From the NCBI GenBank assembly GCA_964367935.1, contig CAYIYZ010000004.1, positions 146,361 through 210,360 on the forward strand: 64,000 nucleotides of DNA. Reading direction: 5' to 3'. The position numbers and the translations under genes are program-made. Under the pieces are notes generated by a model. That model searched no databases and was not told where the DNA came from. It saw only the letters and a program-made list of their open reading frames with translations. Below are positions 33,364 through 41,376 of the stretch, piece after piece. Within the stretch, counting starts at the first letter, position 1; every line of letters begins with the position of its first letter. The DNA comes from Scatomorpha sp964367935 (lineage in GTDB: Bacteria; Bacillota; Clostridia; Oscillospirales; Oscillospiraceae).

Positions 33364-34616
33364 CCTCGCACCTGCCCCGTGCCACGCACTACATACTTAT
33401 AGCTCATCATTTCCTTTAGCCCCATAGGCCCTCTCGCATGTAGCTTCTGCGTACTGATACCAAGTTCCGCTCCGAAGCCGAACTCAAAACCGTCCGTGAA
33501 GCGTGTCGAGCAGTTTACCATCACCACCGCCGCGTCCACATACAGCCTAAAATAGTCCGCACTCCTATCGTCCTGCGTCACTATACTCTCCGTATGCGTC
33601 GTGCCATATCGATTTATATGCGCAACTGCCGCCTCTACATTCTCTACTACCGCTACGGCAAGCTCCATCGCAAGATACTCATCGGTAAAGTCACGCTCCG
33701 TAGCCTCTAACATATCCGGCCTATACGCCCTGCTCTTTTCATCAGCATGTAAGAGTACCCCCTTCGCACTTAAGGTATCAAGTAGCCCTGCAAGGTTCTT
33801 CTCTGCCCATTTCTCGTGCACAAGCAGAGTCTCCGCTGCATTGCAAACGCCTGTACGCTGCGTCTTAGAGTTTATTATTATACTCTCCGCCATAGCATAG
33901 TCTGCGCTCTCGTCTATATACACATGGCAGTTTCCCGTACCCGTCTCTAAAACCGGTACCGTCGCATTTTCCACCACATTTTTTATGAGCGCTCCGCCAC
34001 CTCTCGGTACCAAAAGATCTATAAGGCCTCGCATCTTCAGCATCTCATTAACCGACTCTCGGCTCTTATCATCACACAAGCTGACCAAGTTGGGGTCTAA
34101 GCCCTCCGCCGCAAGCGTCTCATGGAATATTTTAACTATCTCCGCACAGGATTCATAAGCCGAGGCACTACCCCTGAGCAAAACCGCACTGCCTGCCTTA
34201 AAGCAAAGTGCCGCCGCATCCGCTGTCACATTCGGTCTACCCTCATATATCATGCCTATCAGTCCCATAGGCACACGTACTTTCTCTATCTCAAGACCGT
34301 TAGGACGTACAAAACGCTCCAACACCTCGCCCACGGGATCGGGTAACTCTGTAATCTGACGCATACCCTCAGCCATGTCCGCAACACGTGCATCCGTCAA
34401 CAACAGCCTATCCAAAAGCGCCTCACTCATGCCGCCCTTACGTGCGTTTTCCATATCAATTTCATTCGCCGCACATATGCGTTTACTACCCTCGATAAGC
34501 GCCTGCGCCATACGTAACAGTACCTCATTCTTCTTAACACTGTCCAAAGCCGCAAGGCTCAAACTCGCAGCCTTTGCCCTTTTGGCACTCTCTTTTACAC
34601 TAATCATTTCACTCAC
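33360..34616 (-). CDS. proA: Glutamate-5-semialdehyde dehydrogenase
   Basis: 418 residues. The ALDH-fold enzyme reduces glutamyl-5-phosphate to the semialdehyde with NADPH. Conserved blocks: VPMGLIGMIYEGRPNVTADAAALC, GSAVLLRGS, VPRGGGALI, and TGVCNAAETLLVHE with the catalytic Cys, then FTDGFEFGFGAELGISTQKLHARGPMGL. The proB gene lies upstream beyond a 146-base gap that contains the 201-bp element A, so proB-proA spacing is unusual. The proC start overlaps its stop. Confidence 0.97.
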   Translation of the reverse strand: MSEMISVKESAKRAKAASLSLAALDSVKKNEVLLRMAQALIEGSKRICAANEIDMENARKGGMSEALLDRLLLTDARVADMAEGMRQITELPDPVGEVLERFVRPNGLEIEKVRVPMGLIGMIYEGRPNVTADAAALCFKAGSAVLLRGSASAYESCAEIVKIFHETLAAEGLDPNLVSLCDDKSRESVNEMLKMRGLIDLLVPRGGGALIKNVVENATVPVLETGTGNCHVYIDESADYAMAESIIINSKTQRTGVCNAAETLLVHEKWAEKNLAGLLDTLSAKGVLLHADEKSRAYRPDMLEATERDFTDEYLAMELAVAVVENVEAAVAHINRYGTTHTESIVTQDDRSADYFRLYVDAAVVMVNCSTRFTDGFEFGFGAELGISTQKLHARGPMGLKEMMSYKYVVRGTGQVRG

Positions 34617-34664
34617 TCCTCCCCCACGTCACTATTTTCAATCTCACAGGTATTAAGGTAATTT

Positions 34665-34865
34665 GCTTTTCCAAAAAAGCCGGGCAACAAATTCTCGTCC
34701 TTTGCCGTACAAAGATTTTTCTAAAATTACGGCGAGTTGCCTGGTCTGATTTTAGAAAAATGTTAAATTTCATCTTCGGCGAGGCGTGTACACGCCGAAG
34801 ATTCCACTCGTGGCTCGCAAGCCGCGAACTCCTCATTGGCGAAAAGCCTGTTTTTCGCCAGACTA
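34665..34865 (+). repeat. Structured 201-bp element A, copy 1
   Basis: About 80% identical by eye to copy 2 (39025-39225, reverse orientation). In this orientation it contains TTTTTCTAAAAT/ATTTTAGAAAAA around GCGAGTTGCCTGGTC, ATCTTCGGCG/CGCCGAAGAT around a GTGTAC centre, GGCTCGCAAGCC, and GGCGAAAA/TTTTCGCC. Copy 2 changes both sides of two stems in compensation (CTGTGGCG/CGCCACAG; GACGAAAA/TTTTCGTC). The proB stop codon lies inside it, so it encodes the last 34 residues of ProB in the antisense direction. Confidence 0.85.
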
Positions 34866-35974
34866 ACGTAATTGTCCCTATGTATTATCTCTGCCTTCTT
34901 CAGTCCGTAGCCGCTACGTACAGCCTCCGATGACAGTCCCATTATCTTTGTTAACAATGCAGATTCATAATTCGTCAACCCTCGCCCTAAGCAAGTGCCC
35001 TCTCCACGGTGACGTACCTCCACAAGTGCACCGCTCCCGAAATCGCCCTCAACAGCTCTCACTCCGGCCGGCAACAAACTTCCGCCTCTCGCAAGTGCCT
35101 CAGCCGCTCCCGTATCTATATATATTCTACCCTCGGACGGTGCATAAAACGCCATCCACTGCAGTCTCGTCTTCATACTCTTTTGCGCTGTCACATACGT
35201 GCCTTTGACCCTGCCCTCTATCGCCCTCAAAAATACCGAAGGCTCTTTCGATGAACATATGACCACCGACACTCCGGCACTCGATGCAAGCTTTGCGCCA
35301 TTAATCTTAGTCTGCATACCGCCCGTACCGTTACTCGTACCGGCACCACCTGCCAACAGCTCATGCTCTGCGCCTATCTTCTCTATACGCCCTATATGCT
35401 CTGCATCTTTATTATACCTCGGGTCTGCCGTATACAACCCATCCGTGTCCGTCGCTAATACCAACACATCAGCATGTATCATAGCCGCAAGTTGTGCCGA
35501 GAGCATATCATTATCACCTAACTTAAGTTCCGCCACCGACACACTGTCATTCTCGTTTATTATTGGTAGCGCCCTGCGTGACAAAAGCACCTCCAATGCC
35601 GCATGTGCATTATTGTACCGACGCTTATCACGAAAGTCATCCCGTGTCAGAAGTAGCTGCGCCGCTACTATGCCTCGCTCGGCAAGCGCAGCCGTATATT
35701 CCTCCATCAGAAGTCCCTGTCCGACCGCCGCAGCCGCTTGCTTGCCCGCAGTCGTAGTCGGCCTGCGTTTATACCCCAAAAGAGGGTAGCCGGCCGATAT
35801 CGCAGCAGAGGTCACAAGCAACACATGATGCCCTGCCTCATGCACCTCCGCAACAGCCGCCGCCAAGCGACGTAAATGCTCCTTATTCAGTTCGCCCGTA
35901 GACTCCGTCAACGAACTCGTACCAATTTTCACAACCACGGTCTTCGCCACTGCTTCTTCCACCCTCCGGAGCAT
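34763..35974 (-). CDS. proB: Glutamate 5-kinase with element-derived C-terminal tail
   Basis: 403 residues. The kinase domain (KIGTSSLTESTG; VTSAAISAGYPLLG; INENDSVSV) is followed by a PUA domain. It phosphorylates glutamate, the first step to proline. ProB normally ends near HRDNLV; here residues ~370-403 follow HRDNYVSL and are encoded by element A. The annotated ATG lies only a few bases from the predicted transcription start, and CGGAGG falls inside the first codons. A GTG at 35950 (VAKTVVVKIG), 12 bases after that site, may be the true start. Confidence 0.93.
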   Translation of the reverse strand: MLRRVEEAVAKTVVVKIGTSSLTESTGELNKEHLRRLAAAVAEVHEAGHHVLLVTSAAISAGYPLLGYKRRPTTTAGKQAAAAVGQGLLMEEYTAALAERGIVAAQLLLTRDDFRDKRRYNNAHAALEVLLSRRALPIINENDSVSVAELKLGDNDMLSAQLAAMIHADVLVLATDTDGLYTADPRYNKDAEHIGRIEKIGAEHELLAGGAGTSNGTGGMQTKINGAKLASSAGVSVVICSSKEPSVFLRAIEGRVKGTYVTAQKSMKTRLQWMAFYAPSEGRIYIDTGAAEALARGGSLLPAGVRAVEGDFGSGALVEVRHRGEGTCLGRGLTNYESALLTKIMGLSSEAVRSGYGLKKAEIIHRDNYVSLAKNRLFANEEFAACEPRVESSACTRLAEDEI

Positions 35975-35984
35975 ATTAGCTTAT

Positions 35985-36014
35985 ATTGTATCACATCACA
36001 CGCACAATTGTCCA
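35985..36014 (-). promoter_or_regulatory. Promoter of the proB operon
   Basis: On the minus strand, TGGACA (36014-36009), 18 bases, TACAAT (35990-35985). Confidence 0.6.
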
Positions 36015-36129
36015 CGTCCAATACCCATCCGCAGACATTTATCTCTATTTTCACCATTACTCACAAATAAAAATCACCTAACGCCCAAGTCTGAGTAAAA
36101 ATTGCCATCACTTTAGCGCATTAATCTTC

Positions 36130-36315
36130 TCAAGTCTCGCTACGCTCTATCTCACGGACGTTTTTCTCGAATTTAACTCGTGCGCCCATCACCTCATGTC
36201 CGCAGCCCTTACACCTTAACTTGAAGTCCGCTCCTATGCGCAGTACCTCCCAACGTTCCGAGCCGCAGGGATGCTTCTTTTTCATCTTCAGCACATCGCC
36301 TACTCGTATATCCAT
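36130..36315 (-). CDS. DUF951-family small protein
   Basis: 61 residues from the ATG at 36315 (MDIRVGDVLKMKKKHPCG), which has AGGGGGG 4 bases ahead; the frame upstream overlaps rarA and is not part of the protein. It carries HPCGSERW and CKGCGH, a possible zinc site of three to four cysteines plus His. DUF951 proteins are conserved in Bacillota and of unknown function, possibly nucleic-acid binding. The rarA stop is 4 bases upstream. Confidence 0.88.
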   Translation of the reverse strand: MDIRVGDVLKMKKKHPCGSERWEVLRIGADFKLRCKGCGHEVMGARVKFEKNVREIERSET

Positions 36316-36319
36316 ACAT

Positions 36320-37582
36320 TTAGCCCCCCTTGACCTTCTGCCAGTACTCCTTAGCCGCACGCTCCGTCTTATTGTCACCGTATTCATAGTATCGTGCGCC
36401 CTTTAGCGTATCGGGCAGATACTGCTGTGCTACCCACCTGTTCTCATAGTCATGCGGATACTTATAGCCCTGTTCACGCTCAAAACCCGTGCCGTCTGCA
36501 TGAACATTCTGTAACTGCCTCGGTACATCGCCAGTACGCCCTGCCTTAACATCAGCCATAGCCCTATCTATACCCATATACGCAGTATTCGACTTCGGTG
36601 CTGTCGCCAAAAGAACCACCGCCTGCGCCAAGGGTATCCTTGCCTCGGGTAAACCAAGTTGCAAAGCGCTGTCCACACAGGCCTTAACTATACTCGCAGC
36701 CTGTGGATATGCTAAGCCCACGTCCTCAGACGCACTGCACAGTATACGCCGACAAGCTCCGGGTAAATCGCCCGCCACAAGTAAGCGAGCCAAATAATGC
36801 AAGGCGGCATCGGGGTCAGAGCCTCGCATAGACTTCATGAGCGCACTCAAAGCATCAAAGTGCTCGTCACCGTCTCTGTCATAGCGCATAGCACTCGACT
36901 GAGTCAGCGACCTCGCATCCTCCAAGCTTATTTGTACCACACCCTCTATACGCTTTGAGGTCGAAAACAGTAGCTCCACCGCATTGAGTGCCTTACGCAC
37001 ATCTCCGCCGCTACTCGTCGCTATACGCTCTGTCACGCCCTTTTCCAAATTAGCCGTCACTCCCTCACGCTCACAGAGCATGAGCACCGCACGCTCCGCC
37101 GCCTTTGCCGTCTCCTCCGGCGGTATAGGCCGAAACTCAAAAACCGTACTGCGTGACAGCAAAGCATTATACACATAAAAATAGGGGTTTTCCGTCGTGG
37201 ACGCTATAAGCGTTATGCGGCCGTCCTCCATAAATTCAAGTAAGCTCTGCTGCTGTTTCTTATTAAAATACTGTATCTCGTCCAAGTAGAGCAGTACACC
37301 GCCCGGTGTCATGAGCGTATCAAGCTCCGCTATTATAGCCTTTATATCAGCGAGCGATGCTGTCGTTGCATTTAAGCGACGCAAACTGCGCTTCGTGCGA
37401 CGAGCTATGATGTTCGCCACCGTCGTCTTACCCGTACCCGACGGCCCGTAAAACACCATATTCGGCACAGCGCCACTCTCCACTATACGCCTCAGCAAGC
37501 CTCCCTCACCAAGTATATGTGTCTGCCCTACCACGTCCTCCAATTCGGACGGGCGCAAATCATCCGCCAAGGGTCTGTACAT
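36320..37582 (-). CDS. rarA: Replication-associated recombination protein RarA (MgsA)
   Basis: 420 residues from the ATG at 37582, with GAGGAGG 8 bases ahead. AAA+ ATPase: YRPLADDLRPSELEDVVGQTHILGEGGLLRR, Walker A FYGPSGTGKTTVA, Walker B LLYLDEIQYFNKKQQQSLL, sensor 1 STTENPYF, and the C-terminal tetramerisation region. It acts at stalled replication forks. It follows nth by 13 bases and ends 4 bases before DUF951. Confidence 0.95.
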   Translation of the reverse strand: MYRPLADDLRPSELEDVVGQTHILGEGGLLRRIVESGAVPNMVFYGPSGTGKTTVANIIARRTKRSLRRLNATTASLADIKAIIAELDTLMTPGGVLLYLDEIQYFNKKQQQSLLEFMEDGRITLIASTTENPYFYVYNALLSRSTVFEFRPIPPEETAKAAERAVLMLCEREGVTANLEKGVTERIATSSGGDVRKALNAVELLFSTSKRIEGVVQISLEDARSLTQSSAMRYDRDGDEHFDALSALMKSMRGSDPDAALHYLARLLVAGDLPGACRRILCSASEDVGLAYPQAASIVKACVDSALQLGLPEARIPLAQAVVLLATAPKSNTAYMGIDRAMADVKAGRTGDVPRQLQNVHADGTGFEREQGYKYPHDYENRWVAQQYLPDTLKGARYYEYGDNKTERAAKEYWQKVKGG

Positions 37583-37595
37583 GTTATGACCTCCT

Positions 37596-38231
37596 CTAAA
37601 CTCCCACCTGCGCACAATGCGGCGCTATGGGACAAGCCTCACAGTTTGCCTTACGTGCAGGACACAGCGCCCTGCCATGTAGCACTATCCTATGACAAAA
37701 GTCCGAGCACTCCTCGGGCGGTAACTGCGCCTTCAGCTCACGCTCTATCTTCACAGGGTCTTTAAGTCCCTCCACCAAGCCCATGCGGTTCGATAGCCTT
37801 ATACAGTGCGTGTCCACCACCACAGAGCCCGGTACATTATACACGTCTCCCAAAATGAGGTTCGCTGTTTTACGTCCCACCCCGGGCAGTTTAAGTAGCT
37901 CATCCATCGTATCCGGCACCCTGCCATCATGCTTAGAGAGTAGCATTATCGCACAATTTACGATATCCCTCGCCTTCGTATGATAAAAACCGCAGGAGCG
38001 CACATATCCCTCCACTTCTGCTATATCCGCCGAGGCAAAGTCCTCCAAAGTCGGGTAACGCTCGAACATTGCAGGCGTCACCTTATTCACTCGCTCATCA
38101 GTACACTGAGCTGCAAGTCGCACAGCAAACAAGAGCTCATAGTCCTTACCCCAATTCAAAGAACAGTCCGCAAGCGGATACTCCGCTTTCAAGCCCTCTA
38201 TTATGCCCTTAATCTGCGTTTTTGTCCTCAT
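37596..38231 (-). CDS. nth: Endonuclease III
   Basis: 211 residues. The helix-hairpin-helix LLKLPGVGRKTANLILGDVYNVPGSVVVDTH contains the catalytic Lys and Asp, and the C-terminal 4Fe-4S motif is C-x6-C-x2-C-x5-C (CPARKANCEACPIAPHC). It removes oxidised pyrimidines and nicks the abasic site. The start overlaps the stop of the LexA-like gene (ATGA). Confidence 0.97.
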   Translation of the reverse strand: MRTKTQIKGIIEGLKAEYPLADCSLNWGKDYELLFAVRLAAQCTDERVNKVTPAMFERYPTLEDFASADIAEVEGYVRSCGFYHTKARDIVNCAIMLLSKHDGRVPDTMDELLKLPGVGRKTANLILGDVYNVPGSVVVDTHCIRLSNRMGLVEGLKDPVKIERELKAQLPPEECSDFCHRIVLHGRALCPARKANCEACPIAPHCAQVGV

Positions 38232-38923
38232 GTCGTAGCCACCACCTCTCCGAACACCGATAAGTCATCGCCCTCACCCACCTCTATAGGAGCATACGCC
38301 GTATTGTCCGACAGTAATAAGGTGTAGCCCCTATCTCGCCGTAGACGCTTACAATATCCCTTGCCGTTTAAGTAGAATATCCCGACCCGACCCTCGTCTA
38401 TGGTCTCTCTCTTTGACACCCACACAATACCGCCATCCGCTATACCCGGCGCCATGCTATCACCCACTATACGCACACCGAAATCGGCAGTCCCGGGCAC
38501 AATGCTCGGCACTTCCGTCTCCGTATAGTCGCCCGTATCCAAAAATTCGCCAACACCGGCAGAGGCCGGCAAATCGTACACAGGTAACAGCCTAAGTTCT
38601 CCCTTTAGCTTTTCTGCTTCATACAGTCCGCTCGCTATGAGTACCCTCGTATAGTCCGCCACAAGCTTACGACCCTCGGGGTTGAGTCTGTTCATCGGCG
38701 TCGGTTTATCAGTGAATGTGCCCATCACGTCACGCACCTCATATATAGAGCACAGCGCCAAAAACTGAGCCGCACTCGGCTGTGTCTGACCCTTCTCCCA
38801 CTTACTCACGCCGGCGGTCTGTATGGAAAAGCCCTCAAGTGCAAGTAGTTCTGCCACCTTATTTTGTGTATATCCTCTTTCTTTGCGTAGCTCCATCAAT
38901 ATCGCTCCGAGAGATTTAAACAT
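38228..38923 (-). CDS. XRE-family regulator with S24 (LexA-like) self-cleaving domain
   Basis: 231 residues from the ATG at 38923 (AAGGAG, 8 bases ahead). The N-terminal helix-turn-helix (LRKERGYTQNKVAELLALEGFSIQTAGVSKWEKGQTQPS) is Cro/C1-type rather than LexA-type. The C-terminal peptidase S24 domain has a likely Ala-Gly cleavage site in LPASAGVGEF, the catalytic Ser in RIVGDSMAPGI and a Lys in GYCKRL. Such proteins cleave themselves when RecA filaments form. It heads a unit with nth and rarA, so it probably controls a small DNA-damage regulon including itself. It has its own strong promoter. Confidence 0.9.
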   Translation of the reverse strand: MFKSLGAILMELRKERGYTQNKVAELLALEGFSIQTAGVSKWEKGQTQPSAAQFLALCSIYEVRDVMGTFTDKPTPMNRLNPEGRKLVADYTRVLIASGLYEAEKLKGELRLLPVYDLPASAGVGEFLDTGDYTETEVPSIVPGTADFGVRIVGDSMAPGIADGGIVWVSKRETIDEGRVGIFYLNGKGYCKRLRRDRGYTLLLSDNTAYAPIEVGEGDDLSVFGEVVATT

Positions 38924-38944
38924 CCAAATCACTCCTTTTGAGAT

Positions 38945-38973
38945 ATTATACAACAGCCACACGCATTTTTCAA
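38945..38973 (-). promoter_or_regulatory. Promoter of the LexA-like/nth/rarA/DUF951 operon
   Basis: On the minus strand, TTGAAA (38973-38968), 17 bases, TATAAT (38950-38945), about 21 bases before the start codon. Confidence 0.8.
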
Positions 38974-38995
38974 CGACTATTTAAAGCGACAAAAA

Positions 38996-39024
38996 GGCGG
39001 AGGATGTAAAATACATCCTCCGCT
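38996..39024 (-). terminator. Terminator hairpin, copy next to the LexA-like gene
   Basis: A perfect 12-bp stem, GCGGAGGATGTA/TACATCCTCCGC, with a 3-base loop. On the minus strand CCTTTTT follows. An identical 29-base copy without the T-run lies at 39228-39256, on the far side of element A. Confidence 0.75.
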
Positions 39025-39225
39025 TAGACTGACGAAAAACAGGTTTTTCGTCAAAAAGGAGTTCTCGGCTTGCGAGCCTCGATAAGAATCTGTGGCGTGT
39101 ACACGCCCCGCCACAGATAAAATCTAACATTTTTCTAAAATCAGACCAGGCAACTCGCCGTGATTTTAGAAAAATCTTTGCTCTGCAAAGGACGAGGGTT
39201 TGGTGCGGCGACTTTTTTGACAAGC
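39025..39225 (-). repeat. Structured 201-bp element A, copy 2
   Basis: Reverse-orientation homologue of 34665-34865. It fills exactly the space between two identical 29-base hairpin copies, as if inserted into a terminator with target duplication. Stem changes relative to copy 1 are compensatory. Small open frames in it on both strands look like shadows. Confidence 0.85.
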
Positions 39226-39227
39226 TG

Positions 39228-39256
39228 GGCGGAGGATGTAAAATACATCCTCCGCT
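39228..39256 (-). repeat. Second copy of the duplicated terminator hairpin
   Basis: Identical over 29 bases to 38996-39024 (period 232). It lies 24 bases after the SDR stop codon but lacks a downstream T-run, so the original SDR terminator was probably split by element A. Confidence 0.8.
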
Positions 39257-39279
39257 CTGTTCTGTTGAAATATTCAGCC

Positions 39280-40050
39280 TTAGGGGCGCATACCTGCTCC
39301 GCCCTGTATCATAATTGTCTCACCTGTGATAAAGGATGCATCTTCACTGCCCAGGAACACACAAAGTCTGCCGATATCCATCTCGGGATCGCCCATACGC
39401 TTCAGAGGTATGCCGCCTATGGTCTTCTTATATACATCGGGGAACTCCTCTTTCCACTCCTTGAGCTTATCCGTCATTACCAGAGGACCTACCACGTTGC
39501 AGTTAATATTATAACGTCCCCACTCTGTAGCTGCCACACGAGTCATGCCCCTGATACCCTCTTTCGCCGCAGCATAAGATACCTGTCCGGGCTGTCCCGA
39601 CATGCCTGCGCCCGAGCAGAAGTTTATGACCGAGCCCTGACTCTCCTTCAAGTAGGGGAAAGCATGTTTCATATAGAAAAACGTCGCGTAGGTGCCGGAC
39701 ATGATAGCAAGATCGAAATCCTCTTTTGTATGATCGACGAGCATTACACCCGATGCCGACGCCATCGCATTATTTATGAGCACGTCTATGCGTCCGAACT
39801 CTGCCGCAGCAGCCTCTATTACCGCCTTTACCTGCTCCTCGGATGCGCCATCTGCCTTGCACACGAGTACCTTGATGCCGTACAGGCTCTCAAGCTCCTG
39901 CTTCGCTTCCTCCATCTTCGCTACACTGCGTCCCGTTATCACAAGGTTGCAGCCCTCTTTTGCGTAAGCTGTGGATATGCCGTAGCCTATGCCGCCGCCC
40001 TTGCCGCCGCCTGTGATTATTGCTACCTTGCCTTCAAACTTCTTGCTCAT
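39280..40050 (-). CDS. Short-chain dehydrogenase/reductase
   Basis: 256 residues of the classical SDR family: cofactor motif TGGGKGGGIGYGI (a glycine-rich TGxxxGxG variant with one extra glycine), NNA at NAMAS, catalytic Ser in SGAGMSG, YAAAK, and a GETIMIQGGAGM end. It oxidises or reduces an alcohol/ketone with NAD(P)H. The substrate is unknown; similarity is to 3-oxoacyl-ACP reductase/glucose dehydrogenase-like SDRs. AAGGAGG lies 10 bases ahead. Monocistronic on the minus strand. Confidence 0.88.
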   Translation of the reverse strand: MSKKFEGKVAIITGGGKGGGIGYGISTAYAKEGCNLVITGRSVAKMEEAKQELESLYGIKVLVCKADGASEEQVKAVIEAAAAEFGRIDVLINNAMASASGVMLVDHTKEDFDLAIMSGTYATFFYMKHAFPYLKESQGSVINFCSGAGMSGQPGQVSYAAAKEGIRGMTRVAATEWGRYNINCNVVGPLVMTDKLKEWKEEFPDVYKKTIGGIPLKRMGDPEMDIGRLCVFLGSEDASFITGETIMIQGGAGMRP

Positions 40051-40157
40051 TGTATGTGCGCCTCCTTATTTTAATATTACCACTCCATTCTAACCATAGG
40101 TACACACCTTTTCAATAATTATTAATTTTTACACATAATTTTTAGCGCATTAGACAA

Positions 40158-40192
40158 GCGCCCTTTGGAATTTTTTAACTCCAAAAGGGCGC
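40158..40192 (-). terminator. Hairpin downstream of the DUF362 gene
   Basis: GCGCCCTTTGGA/TCCAAAAGGGCGC stem (one bulged base) around TTTTTTAA, about 30 bases beyond the DUF362 stop codon. The T-run is in the loop, so terminator function is only likely. Confidence 0.5.
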
Positions 40193-40220
40193 CTATCAGT
40201 ATATCAGTTCAAATTGTACA

Positions 40221-41339
40221 CTACTTCACTTCTATTAACTCATACTCCATATTGCCTATGCCCATCTTCGCCGCATGCTCCATGCATACACGCCAGTTAG
40301 TTGTCGGGTGCATAGCCCTGAAGTGGTCATCACAGGGACATCCGCCCTTAGCCCTATCACCAACATAGCTGTTCTCAAACGCCATCTGCTTATTACATGC
40401 GTCCGCACACGCCACGTCCAAAGCCACAGGGTCAAACGATGCAAACATGCCCACATTCGGAATTATCGGTGTGTCGTTTTCCGAGTGACAGTCACAGTAG
40501 GGCGAAACATCTATGACCAAGCTCGCATGGAAGTGAGGTCTGCCCTTTACGACAGCTGCCGCATACTCCGCCATCTTCTTGTTCAAATCGTCCTCAGCCG
40601 TATCCCAGTCTACATCTATGGCGTTAAATGCACAGGCGCCTATACACCTACCGCAACCGGTACATACATCCTTGTCTATGTTCGCCTTACCGTCTGCGCC
40701 GAAGCTTATCGCACCGTGTGCGCACATTTTTGAACATGCCTTACATTTCACGCATTTATCCGCAACAACAAAAGGCTTACCACCTGAATGCTGCTCCTTC
40801 TTACCGGCCCTGCTACCACTGCCCATGCCTATGTTCTTTATCGCTCCGCCAAAGCCCGTCATCTCATGGCCTTTGAAATGGTTCAAAGATATGAAAATAT
40901 CCGCATCCATTATCGCCGTGCCTATCTTCGCTTCCTTTACATACTCGCCGTCTACAGGAACTAAGGTCTCATCCGTCCCCTTCAAACCGTCCGCTATTAT
41001 CACATGACATCCCGTAGAAAAGGGTGAATAACCGTTCTCATACGCCGCTTCCATGTGCTCTAAGGCATCTTTTCTACGTCCCACATACAGCGTGTTGCAG
41101 TCCGTCAAGAAAGGCTTGCCACCCAAGGACTTTATAACGTCCACCACTACCTTAGCATAGTTAGGACGCAAATACGCCAAGTTCCCCGGCTCACCGAAGT
41201 GAATTTTAATAGCCGCAAACTTGCCCTCGAAGCTTATGTCCCCTATGCCTGCCGTACGTATAAGCTTCTCAAGCTTAATGAGTAGATTTGTGCCCGGTAG
41301 CGCACGCATGTCCGAGTAATATACCTTGCTTTTTTCCAT
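40221..41339 (-). CDS. DUF362 protein with two 4Fe-4S clusters
   Basis: 372 residues. The DUF362 domain (KIHFGEPGNLAYLRPNYAKVVVDVI; SLNHFKGHEMTGFGGAIKNIGMG) is interrupted by a bacterial ferredoxin segment, CVKCKACSKMCAHGAI and CTGCGRCIGACAFNAI, residues ~205-250. The family is cytosolic, oxygen-sensitive and of unknown function. The conserved His, Cys and Gly suggest a redox role. Not linked in an operon to the SDR gene (about 170-base gap with a hairpin). Confidence 0.9.
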   Translation of the reverse strand: MEKSKVYYSDMRALPGTNLLIKLEKLIRTAGIGDISFEGKFAAIKIHFGEPGNLAYLRPNYAKVVVDVIKSLGGKPFLTDCNTLYVGRRKDALEHMEAAYENGYSPFSTGCHVIIADGLKGTDETLVPVDGEYVKEAKIGTAIMDADIFISLNHFKGHEMTGFGGAIKNIGMGSGSRAGKKEQHSGGKPFVVADKCVKCKACSKMCAHGAISFGADGKANIDKDVCTGCGRCIGACAFNAIDVDWDTAEDDLNKKMAEYAAAVVKGRPHFHASLVIDVSPYCDCHSENDTPIIPNVGMFASFDPVALDVACADACNKQMAFENSYVGDRAKGGCPCDDHFRAMHPTTNWRVCMEHAAKMGIGNMEYELIEVK

Positions 41340-41376
41340 CTTTCGCTTCTCCTTATTAACTATATATGTCCGACGC

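Noticed and set aside
39160..40074. Open frame of 304 codons on the plus strand, antisense to the SDR gene and element A
   Set aside because: It mirrors the SDR coding frame, is rich in Cys, His and Arg as expected of a shadow frame, and has no ribosome site. The SDR protein on the other strand is a clear family member.
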